A stretch of 64,000 nucleotides of DNA from Bryobacterales bacterium F-183. GTDB taxonomy: Bacteria > Acidobacteriota > Terriglobia > Bryobacterales > Bryobacteraceae. Shown piece by piece: positions 34,002 to 40,779 of this stretch. Each line of letters starts with the position of its first letter. Positions within the stretch are counted from its first letter, which is position 1. Location: positions 1,612,001 through 1,676,000 of the forward strand of contig AP025252.1 in the NCBI GenBank assembly GCA_016865505.2, read 5' to 3'. The translations under genes were made by a program, and so were the position numbers. The notes below the pieces were generated by a model. That model saw only the letters and a program-made list of their open reading frames with translations. It did no database searches and was not told where the DNA came from.

Positions 34002-34919
34002 ATGAACCCGTTTGTTTGGCGGGGACCGGAGTTTCTGTTGTTTTATCTTGTGCTTGCCACGGCAGTCCTCATCTGGCAGGCCATTCGCAAGAGCCAGCGG
34101 CAGGCGTCCGCGGCGGCAAGGGCGAACCCCCAATATCAATTGAATGTTGGAGATCCGTACGAGGTGGCGTACCTGCGCTCGGGTGCGGGAGGCGCGATTC
34201 GAGTGGCGGTGGTACGGCTGCTGGATGAGCGGATTCTGGAGGCGACGGGGATCGGCAAGATCCGGCGGGCGGCATCCGGGCCGGGCGGGCTGAACCTATC
34301 GCCGGTGGAATGCGCGGTGTACGACTACTGCCGGGTGGAGCGCCGAGCGGCGGAGATCCCGACGGCGTGGCCCGTCAAATCCGAGTTGGCGTCGCACTTT
34401 GCGATGTACAAGGAGCGGCTGGACACCGGCGGATTGCTGATGGGGCCAACCTTGCGGGCGGGGAATGTGAACGACTGGATCTACTTCAGCGCCGGGTTGA
34501 TTGCGATTGCGGCGGTGAAGGTGATGTACGCTCTGGCGAACGGGCATCGCAACGTCGGGTTTCTGGTGCTGATGGCGCTGGTGGCGGTGGCGGTGGGGTG
34601 CGGGATCGCATACTCGGGCCGGGTGACAGCGTACGGCCGGAGCACGATCGATGATCTGAAGAAGCTGACGAAGCCTACGCCGGGGTTGAACCTGGGCGGG
34701 CGGGAACTGGCGATGGCCGCTGCGCTGTTCGGGTTCGCGGCACTGCCCTCGATCGCGGGCGACCAGTATAGGAAGCTATACGGCGGGTCGGACGGTGGTG
34801 GCGGGACGGAGTTTCTCTCGTCGTCATCGTCGGGTTGCGGTAGCAGCGGGGGCGACGGTGGCGGGGGTGGTTGCGGTGGCGGAGGAGGATGCGGCGGTTG
34901 TGGAGGTGGCGGTGCCTAA
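34002..34919 (+). CDS. TIGR04222-like membrane protein with Cys/Gly-rich tail, putative MNIO substrate
   Basis: A 305-residue membrane protein. One segment (about residues 10-27) is followed by a soluble domain (about 30-155, with LNVGDPYEVAYLRSGAGGAI and VRLLDERILEATG), two more segments (about 158-204) and a weaker one (about 231-248). The last 40 residues are low-complexity Ser and Gly with four cysteines (C279, C291, C297, C300) and no other reactive side chain. This organisation matches the TIGR04222 near-uncomplex family. The next gene is a DUF692 enzyme starting inside this gene's last codons, so the tail is the probable substrate. GAGAGG before the ATG is the SD. With N-out topology the tail would end outside if the fourth segment is real. 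Confidence 0.82.
   Translation: MNPFVWRGPEFLLFYLVLATAVLIWQAIRKSQRQASAAARANPQYQLNVGDPYEVAYLRSGAGGAIRVAVVRLLDERILEATGIGKIRRAASGPGGLNLSPVECAVYDYCRVERRAAEIPTAWPVKSELASHFAMYKERLDTGGLLMGPTLRAGNVNDWIYFSAGLIAIAAVKVMYALANGHRNVGFLVLMALVAVAVGCGIAYSGRVTAYGRSTIDDLKKLTKPTPGLNLGGRELAMAAALFGFAALPSIAGDQYRKLYGGSDGGGGTEFLSSSSSGCGSSGGDGGGGGCGGGGGCGGCGGGGA
34902..34907 (+). promoter_or_regulatory. Ribosome binding site formed by Gly codons of the upstream tail
   Basis: GGAGGT lies inside the Gly codons at the end of the preceding gene, 4 bases before the GTG at 34912. It decides the start of the DUF692 gene and couples the tail sequence to its translation. Confidence 0.55.
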
Positions 34920-35751
34920 GCCGGATCGCTTCGGGTTCGGGTGGCGGGCGGAACTCGCGATGGGGATGCTGCTGCACCTGGACGAGATCGATATTGTCGA
35001 AGTGATCGCGGAGGACTACTTCGAAAGACCTGAGCTGTTGGGTACGCTGGCGCGGCAGGTTCCGGTGACCTTGCATGGTGTGGGACTGGGTCCTGCGTCG
35101 GCGTCAGCGGTGGACGAGGTCCGGTTGGGGAAGTTGGCGCGGCTTGTGGAGCGGGTACGGCCGGATTCGTGGAGTGAGCATCTGGCGTGGGTGCGCGGTG
35201 GGGGGCGCGAGATCGGGCATCTGGCGGCACCTTGCCGGAATGCCGGGACGGTGGAGGGCACGCTGCGAAATATTGAGCGGATGCGGCGGGTGATGGGTAG
35301 CGAGCCGGTGCTCGAGAATGTCGCGACGTTGATCGATCCGCCGGCGAGTCCGATGGGTGAGGCCGAATGGTTGCGGGAGGTGCTGGACGGCGCGCCGGGT
35401 ACGGGAATGCTGTTGGATCTGCATAATGTCCATGCGAATGCGACGAACTTTGGGTTCGATGCCGGGGCGTTCCTGCGGGCGGTGCCGATGGATCGGGTGC
35501 GGACGGTGCATCTGGCTGGTGGTCGAATGTGGCGGGGACGGTTGCTCGACGATCATCTGCATGATGTCCCGGAGCCGGTGTTCCAACTGCTCGAAGAGGC
35601 GGCGTACCTGGCTCCGCAACCGTTGACGGTGCTGATTGAGCGCGACGGACGGTACGAGGGTGTGGATTCGATGCTGATGCAACTGCGTGAGGCTCGGCGG
35701 GCGGTGGCACGGGGTCGTGAACGGCGGCTTGCCGGGAGGGCTGCAGCATAG
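34912..35751 (+). CDS. DUF692-family multinuclear non-haem iron oxidase (MNIO)
   Basis: A 279-residue TIM-barrel enzyme of the DUF692/MNIO family (MbnB, TglH, ChrH, BufB), which uses two or three iron ions to oxidise cysteine and other residues in ribosomal peptides. Expected metal and active-site residues are all visible: H55 (TLHGVG), E89/H90 (SEHLAW), E135 (LENVAT), D169, H171, N172 and H174 (LDLHNVHANATN), H200 (TVHLAGG), D213-H215 (DDHLHD), E243 (LIERDG). GTG 34912 overlaps the previous gene by 8 bases; the family N-terminus (RFGFGWRAEL) begins a few residues later. An in-frame upstream extension reads through the Gly tail and is rejected. Confidence 0.9.
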   Translation: MPKPDRFGFGWRAELAMGMLLHLDEIDIVEVIAEDYFERPELLGTLARQVPVTLHGVGLGPASASAVDEVRLGKLARLVERVRPDSWSEHLAWVRGGGREIGHLAAPCRNAGTVEGTLRNIERMRRVMGSEPVLENVATLIDPPASPMGEAEWLREVLDGAPGTGMLLDLHNVHANATNFGFDAGAFLRAVPMDRVRTVHLAGGRMWRGRLLDDHLHDVPEPVFQLLEEAAYLAPQPLTVLIERDGRYEGVDSMLMQLREARRAVARGRERRLAGRAAA

Positions 35752-35753
35752 GG

Positions 35754-35960
35754 ATGCGGACGGGTGCGAAGTTCGAAGCGGTGCTGGCGCGGTTGTACAC
35801 GGACGAGGAGTACCGGATGCGGTTCCTGCAGGATCCGGGAGCGATTGCAGTGGAGGCGGGGCTGAGTTTGGAGGAGGCGGCTGCGCTCGCGGTGATCGAT
35901 CGTGAAGGGTTGGATTTGGCTTGCCGGAGTTTTCAGTTCAAACGCGATGCTAAAGTTTGA
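35754..35960 (+). CDS. Small putative MNIO partner protein
   Basis: A 68-residue helical protein beginning 3 bases after the MNIO stop. It reads as two or three helices: FEAVLARLYTDEEYRMRFL, an AGLSLEEAAAL turn, and an LACRSFQFKR end. The D-P spacer and GLS-x-EE pattern resemble small proteins I associate with DUF692 genes, and MNIO enzymes commonly need a partner that binds the precursor (MbnC, DUF2063 proteins). It is much smaller than DUF2063. Calling it the partner or recognition protein is inference from position and size. Confidence 0.65.
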   Translation: MRTGAKFEAVLARLYTDEEYRMRFLQDPGAIAVEAGLSLEEAAALAVIDREGLDLACRSFQFKRDAKV

Positions 35961-35962
35961 AG

Positions 35963-37381
35963 ATGAAAAAATCAGGCGCGCTGCTGGTTTGCTGCTCGTT
36001 GTTGCTTCCTGCGGCGGATATTGAGTCTCAATACCGCGACGTTTCCAAGAAAATCATTGAAGCTGCGCTGGCCGATCAAGAGGGGCTGGACCGGTTGCAA
36101 TACCTGTGTGACCGGATCGGGCACCGGTTGAGCGGGTCGGAGTCGCTTGAGAAGGCGATCCAGTGGTCGGCGGCGGAGATGAAGAAGGCCGGGCTGACGA
36201 ATGTCCAGACGCCTCCGGTGAAGGTGCCGCATTGGGTACGCGGGAACGAGTACGCCACGATGCTGGCTCCGACGGTAAAGAAGTTGCCGATGTTGGGGCT
36301 AGGGATGAGCGTGGGTACGCCGCCTGAAGGGATCACGGCGGATGTCGTGACAGTGGCGTCGTTTGATGAGCTGGCGGCGCTTGGCAAAGAGAAGGTGCAG
36401 GGCAAGATCGTGCTGTTTGACCCGGTATGGGAAGGGTACGGGCAGACGGTGATTTACCGGGCGACCGGGGCGTCGCGTGCGGCCGAGTTGGGTGCGGTAG
36501 GGGTGCTGGTAAGGTCGATGACCGGGCGCAGCTTGGCGACTCCGCATACGGGCGGGCTGAACTACATCGCGGGTGTGGCGAAGATCCCGGCGGCGGCGAT
36601 TACGGTGGAAGATGCCGCGCTGATTCATCGCTTGGCGAAGGGCGGAGTTCCGGTGAAGGTAAAGCTGATGATGGAGGCGAAGACTCTGCCAGATGCCGAT
36701 TCGCACAATGTGATGGGCGAGATTCGGGGGAGCGAGAAGCCGGAAGAGGTGGTTGTGCTGGGCGGGCACATCGATTCCTGGGACATCGGGCAGGGTGCGA
36801 ACGACGACGGTAGCGGCGTGATTGCGGCTTTTCAGGCCGTCGCGTTGCTGCAGAAGCTGGGGCTGAAGCCGAAGCGGACCATCCGCGTGGTGTTTTGGGT
36901 GAACGAGGAGAACGGCGGCGCTGGCGGACGTGCGTACCGCGCGATGTTGGGCGATGCGGCGAAGAACCATGTCGCGGCGATTGAGATGGACGGTGGGGCG
37001 GAGAAGCCGCTGGGATTCGGGTACGGCACCGGGGGTGCGCAGCGGCGGCGTACGACGGCGAATGCTCCGGCGACTCCGGTGAAGGCGACGAGTGCAGCGT
37101 CCTTCCAGCGTGCGGTGGATATCGGCAAGTTGCTGAGCGGGATTGGCGGAGGTCAGATGACGCCGGGTGGCGGCGGAGCGGATATCGCGCCTCTGCTGGC
37201 GGCGGGAGTTCCGGGATTTGGCGTGCAGACAGGCGGCGGGCACTACAACGACTGGCATCATACGGATTCGGATACGTTCGACAAAATCGTACCGTCAGAG
37301 TTCCGGGCGAATGTGGCGTCGCTGGCGGTGTTGAGCTTTGTTCTAGCGGACATGCCGGAGCGTATTGGCGACATCGAGTAA
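35963..37381 (+). CDS. Exported M28-family metallopeptidase with PA domain
   Basis: A 472-residue zinc peptidase related to plasma glutamate carboxypeptidase: signal peptide (MKKSGALLVCCSLLLPAAD), a protease-associated insert in the first half, and M28 metal ligands H269/D271 (GGHIDSWD), D281 (GANDDGSG), the Glu pair of WVNEENGGAG, and a His near the end (WHHTDSD). It cleaves N- or C-terminal residues from peptides in the periplasm or outside. ATG 35963 lies 2 bases after the small protein's stop, so it belongs to the MNIO transcription unit, and it might trim the product; that is speculative. Confidence 0.88.
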   Translation: MKKSGALLVCCSLLLPAADIESQYRDVSKKIIEAALADQEGLDRLQYLCDRIGHRLSGSESLEKAIQWSAAEMKKAGLTNVQTPPVKVPHWVRGNEYATMLAPTVKKLPMLGLGMSVGTPPEGITADVVTVASFDELAALGKEKVQGKIVLFDPVWEGYGQTVIYRATGASRAAELGAVGVLVRSMTGRSLATPHTGGLNYIAGVAKIPAAAITVEDAALIHRLAKGGVPVKVKLMMEAKTLPDADSHNVMGEIRGSEKPEEVVVLGGHIDSWDIGQGANDDGSGVIAAFQAVALLQKLGLKPKRTIRVVFWVNEENGGAGGRAYRAMLGDAAKNHVAAIEMDGGAEKPLGFGYGTGGAQRRRTTANAPATPVKATSAASFQRAVDIGKLLSGIGGGQMTPGGGGADIAPLLAAGVPGFGVQTGGGHYNDWHHTDSDTFDKIVPSEFRANVASLAVLSFVLADMPERIGDIE

Positions 37382-37399
37382 GGTTTTTTAAAAGAAAAT

Positions 37400-37449
37400 G
37401 GCGGCGACCATGGACCGGGCGCCGCCGGTTCACGCTTATCCGGTAAGCG
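37400..37449 (+). terminator. Two hairpins after the M28 gene
   Basis: GGCGGCG (37400-37406) pairs with CGCCGCC (37420-37426), and CGCTTA (37433-37438 region) pairs with TAAGCG (37444-37449). The plus strand has no following T-run, so Rho-independent termination is doubtful. The remaining space to 37580 holds no further gene. Confidence 0.35.
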
Positions 37450-37580
37450 CTCTTAACCATTGCCTCATGTGGTACTGACAGGGTTTTCACTGATCACGGT
37501 CGGTGATAGACTAGGGCGCCAATCGCGCCCTACCCGGCGCGGTGACTGATAGTCTCCCGCAAAACGGGCTTGGAGGATAT

Positions 37581-38195
37581 GTGAAACGAACATCGCTGCT
37601 GCTGCGAACGCTGCTGCTAACTGCAACCGTAACTGCCAGTCTGAAAGCCGACATCCTGTTGGACACTGGCGCAATCGCTTTTGACGGGACCGGACCGACC
37701 TTTACCAGCCGTCCGTTCCGCGATTCCACGCCGTCGGACTGGTCCACCGCCAAAGCCTTTCCTGGGCTGGCAGGCGCTGTCGGACCGTTTTTCTACACGA
37801 CAATCACCATTCCGCTTGCCACTGGCGCGCCCGTGTATGTCCAGGTATCGACGGACGACCCGTTCGGGACTGTCTTTGTCAGTGCGTACCATACGAGCTT
37901 TACGCCTGGCCCTGGGTTTCCAACGGGAGCAAATTACCTTGGCGATGCCGGATTGAGCGGCAATCCATTTGGCAACCCTGGATTCTTCCAGGTGATCGTG
38001 CCAGCGGATGCTCCGCTGGTACTGCTTTTGACGCGCCCCACTCCTGGGGTGGGATCCCCGTTTGCCGTGTTGGTGGAAGGTTTTGCGGATTCGAACTTCG
38101 CGCCGCTTCCTGAGCCTATGGCGTATGGACTGAGCCTTTCGGTTGTTGGCGTTGCCATGCTTGTTCGCCGGAAGCGTAACGGGGGTGTCGCGTAA
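37581..38195 (+). CDS. PEP-CTERM-like exported protein
   Basis: A 204-residue exported protein starting at GTG 37581, six bases after TTGGAGGAT. A signal segment (VKRTSLLLRTLLLTATVTAS) is followed by a beta-sandwich-like body and a C-terminal PLPEPMAYGLSLSVVG motif, a hydrophobic run and a basic RRKRNG tail: a PEP-CTERM-type sorting signal. Its TAA stop shares a base with the ATG of the protease gene (TAATG), so the two are coupled. The protease may process or be displayed with this protein. Confidence 0.78.
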   Translation: MKRTSLLLRTLLLTATVTASLKADILLDTGAIAFDGTGPTFTSRPFRDSTPSDWSTAKAFPGLAGAVGPFFYTTITIPLATGAPVYVQVSTDDPFGTVFVSAYHTSFTPGPGFPTGANYLGDAGLSGNPFGNPGFFQVIVPADAPLVLLLTRPTPGVGSPFAVLVEGFADSNFAPLPEPMAYGLSLSVVGVAMLVRRKRNGGVA

Positions 38196-40141
38196 TGAAG
38201 AACCTTGTACGTATCGTAACGACCGCCGCGGTTGCGGCGGGTCTGGCGGCACAGGCGCAGCAGATTCCGCAGGCGACTCTGGACAAGATCGCCGAGGTGG
38301 GACGGCTGAAAGCCACGTTACTGCCGGAAGAACAGAAGATGGACTCGGCCTTGTTGATGAGGACGCTCAAGGCTCAAGGGCGTCTTCCTGCGTGGCTGGC
38401 GGATATTACGGACGCTCCCGCTGGCGCTGCCACAGTGGAAATTCGCGGCACGGTGTCCGATTCGCTGGTGCAGTTGATCCATGATGTCGGCGGCACGGTG
38501 CAGTCGTACAGCGTTGGCTCAGGTTTGATCCAGGCGACGATTCCGTCGTACGAAGTGGCGCGGATTTCGCAGAGTGCGGATGTGCGACAGATTTCGACGA
38601 ATTCCGGGGCGACGACGAACAGCTACAGTCCAGGCAAAGTACATCCCCTGATCCGTATGCAGGATCCGCTGTATCAGCGGTGGGAGGCACGTAAGCTTGC
38701 GGACGTGAAGAATCGCAAATGGAATCGCGATCTGCCGATGCTTGCATCGAATGGTCTGATTCCGGCAATTTTTTCGTGGTTCGCGGATGCGACGGGTATT
38801 GCCGCGGTGGGCGCACTGACGTCGCAGGGGTACATCACGCATCGCGCGAATTATGTGGTGAACAGCCTTGGCTACACCGGTAACGGTGTGAAGGTTGGGG
38901 TACTGTCCGATTCTGCCAGCGCGGCCCGTGTCGCGGCGCTGATCGCTTCGGGCGATCTTCCTGCCAACACCGTGGTACTGCCCGGACAGGAAGGACCGTC
39001 CACCGGCAGCGACGAAGGTACGGCCATGATGGAGATCATTTCCGACATGGCTCCGGGCGCGCAGCTGTACTTTGCCACCGCGTTCACGAGCGTGAACTCG
39101 TTCGCCGCCAATATCATTGCGTTGAAGGATGCGGGTTGCACGATCATCGTGGACGACGTGAGCTACTTCAGCGAAGGCGTGTTCCAGGATGGCCCGATTG
39201 CACAGGCCGTGAATATCGTTACCGCAGCCGGCGTGACCTACCTTTCCTCTGCCGGCAACAGCGGCAACAAGACGCAGGGTACGTCGGGAACCTGGCAGGG
39301 GGATTTTGTCTCTGCTGGTGCGGCAGGTGGAGTTCTGACTGGGGGCGGATTGTTACACAACTGGGGAGGGACGGTAGTGAACGTTCTCACCTTAGCCTCC
39401 GGGAATCCGATTACCTTGAAGTGGTCGGACCCACTGAGCGGCTCCGCCAACGACTACGATCTGTACATTCTGAACTCAACTGCGACTACCATCAAGAGGG
39501 TGAGCACTGGTTTCCAGAGTGGAACCCAGGATCCATTTGAAGTCGTGAGCGGCAACGGTCTGGTAGCCGGCGATCTGATTGTCTCCCTGCTTTGGAGTGG
39601 TGCTCCGCGCGCCCTCAACCTCGCAACGAATCGTTCCCGGATCTCGATCAACACCGATAGCGTGGTTTTTGGCCATAATGCCGCCGCCAATACGGTGTCG
39701 GTTGCGGCTGTGTTCTGGAATGCAGCGCGGCGCGGGACGGTTCCGTTCATCGCCGGAAGTGCATATAAGACCGAGAGCTTCAGCTCGGACGGTCCTCGCC
39801 GCATCTTCTACCAGCCGAACGGAACGCCGATCACGCCCGGTAACGTGCTGATTGGTACCAATGGCGGACAGGTGCTGCAGAAGCCGGACATCACGGCGGC
39901 CGATGGTGTGTCGACCAAGACTCCGGGCTTTAACCCGTTCTACGGTACGTCCGCGGCGGCACCTAGTGCGGCGGGTATTGCCGCGCTGGTGAAGCAGGTT
40001 CGTCCTGCGTACACGCCGGCTCAGATGAAAGCGGCGTTGTATGCCAACTCGCTGGACATCATGGGAACGGGTGTGGATCGCGACGCGGGCCGGGGCATTG
40101 CGATGGCGGATAAAGCCGTCGCATATGCGTTGTCACACTAG
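38195..40141 (+). CDS. Exported subtilase-like (S8) protease with Glu for catalytic His
   Basis: A 648-residue exported protease (signal about MKNLVRIVTTAAVAAGLAAQAQ) with a long N-terminal propeptide-like region to about residue 225. The S8 fold follows: D239 (VGVLSDSA), the oxyanion-hole Asn in SSAGNSG, and nucleophile S586 in YGTSAAAPSAAG. At the position of the subtilisin catalytic His the sequence reads GSDEGTAMMEII, putting E274 where H64 would be. This Asp-Glu-Ser set recalls the Ser-Glu-Asp sedolisins and occurs in some S8-annotated bacterial proteins. A P-domain-like beta insert lies between about 395 and 490. A strong terminator follows. Confidence 0.85.
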   Translation: MKNLVRIVTTAAVAAGLAAQAQQIPQATLDKIAEVGRLKATLLPEEQKMDSALLMRTLKAQGRLPAWLADITDAPAGAATVEIRGTVSDSLVQLIHDVGGTVQSYSVGSGLIQATIPSYEVARISQSADVRQISTNSGATTNSYSPGKVHPLIRMQDPLYQRWEARKLADVKNRKWNRDLPMLASNGLIPAIFSWFADATGIAAVGALTSQGYITHRANYVVNSLGYTGNGVKVGVLSDSASAARVAALIASGDLPANTVVLPGQEGPSTGSDEGTAMMEIISDMAPGAQLYFATAFTSVNSFAANIIALKDAGCTIIVDDVSYFSEGVFQDGPIAQAVNIVTAAGVTYLSSAGNSGNKTQGTSGTWQGDFVSAGAAGGVLTGGGLLHNWGGTVVNVLTLASGNPITLKWSDPLSGSANDYDLYILNSTATTIKRVSTGFQSGTQDPFEVVSGNGLVAGDLIVSLLWSGAPRALNLATNRSRISINTDSVVFGHNAAANTVSVAAVFWNAARRGTVPFIAGSAYKTESFSSDGPRRIFYQPNGTPITPGNVLIGTNGGQVLQKPDITAADGVSTKTPGFNPFYGTSAAAPSAAGIAALVKQVRPAYTPAQMKAALYANSLDIMGTGVDRDAGRGIAMADKAVAYALSH

Positions 40142-40164
40142 CAGCCAGATCGCTGTACTAAACC

Positions 40165-40200
40165 AAAGGCCCAGGGCAGGAAACTGCTTTGGGCCTTTTG
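40165..40200 (+). terminator. Rho-independent terminator after the subtilase gene
   Basis: AAAGGCCCA followed by GGGCAG pairs, with one mismatch, with CTGCTT and TGGGCCTTTT across a GAAA tetraloop, ending in TTTT. It is a strong hairpin closing the PEP-CTERM/protease unit. Confidence 0.85.
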
Positions 40201-40254
40201 TACTTGGAGGACAGTACGTAGCGGCGTGCAGTTCCATGGCTTATAAGTCAATGC

Positions 40255-40623
40255 ATGGAACCACAACAGCCATCGGACCGGCAATTTGGGCTGACGGTGG
40301 GCGGCGTGCTGGTGGCGGCGGGGATCTGGCGGATGCCGGAGATCGCGTTGCCGGGCGTGGTGTTGATGCTGCTGGGGTTGGTGCGTCCGGCAGTGCTGCA
40401 TACGCCGAACCGGTTGTGGATGCGGATGTCGCACGCGATTGGGCGGGTGACGACGCCGGTGATGATGGCGCTGCTGTTCTTTTGTGTGATCACACCGCTG
40501 GGTTTTGTGATGCGCCGGATGTATGGGTATCAGCCGCTGCAACTGGAGTTTGATCGAGAGGCGAAGTCCTACTGGTCGGTGCGGGAGACAGATGCGGTGG
40601 GGGATATGAGGAATCAGTTTTAG
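40255..40623 (+). CDS. SxtJ-family membrane protein
   Basis: A 122-residue protein with about three membrane segments (LTVGGVLVAAGIW; VVLMLLGLV; MMALLFFCVITPLGFVMR). The order of segments and the LQLEFDREAKSYW tail match SxtJ proteins, which lie beside carbamoyltransferases in saxitoxin and many other clusters. The role is unknown; anchoring or assisting the carbamoyltransferase is a guess. It is followed 3 bases later by a DUF5989 gene and then the carbamoyltransferase. Confidence 0.8.
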   Translation: MEPQQPSDRQFGLTVGGVLVAAGIWRMPEIALPGVVLMLLGLVRPAVLHTPNRLWMRMSHAIGRVTTPVMMALLFFCVITPLGFVMRRMYGYQPLQLEFDREAKSYWSVRETDAVGDMRNQF

Positions 40624-40626
40624 ATC

Positions 40627-40779
40627 ATGACTGGAATTGTGCGAGAGCTTTGGGTGTACGCCGGGGCGAGGAAGAAGTTCTGGCTGCTGCCGGTGTTGAT
40701 TCTGATGATGGTGTTTGGCGGGATGCTGATTCTGGCGCAGACGTCGGCTGTCGCGCCGTTCATTTACACGTTGTTCTAA
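40627..40779 (+). CDS. DUF5989-family small membrane protein
   Basis: A 50-residue protein: an amphipathic start (MTGIVRELWVYAGARKKFWL) then one hydrophobic segment (LPVLILMMVFGGMLILAQ) and a SAVAPFIYTLF end. This is the DUF5989 pattern, commonly found between SxtJ and a carbamoyltransferase. Its TAA is followed immediately by the ATG at 40780. No activity is known. Confidence 0.82.
   Translation: MTGIVRELWVYAGARKKFWLLPVLILMMVFGGMLILAQTSAVAPFIYTLF

Noticed and set aside
34795-34911. An N-terminal extension of the MNIO from ATG 34795
   Set aside because: It would read the Gly/Cys tail codons in another frame and gives a non-homologous leader; family similarity begins just after 34912.
37400-37449. 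A strong terminator after the M28 gene
   Set aside because: Hairpins are present but there is no T-run on the plus strand, so I list it only with low confidence.
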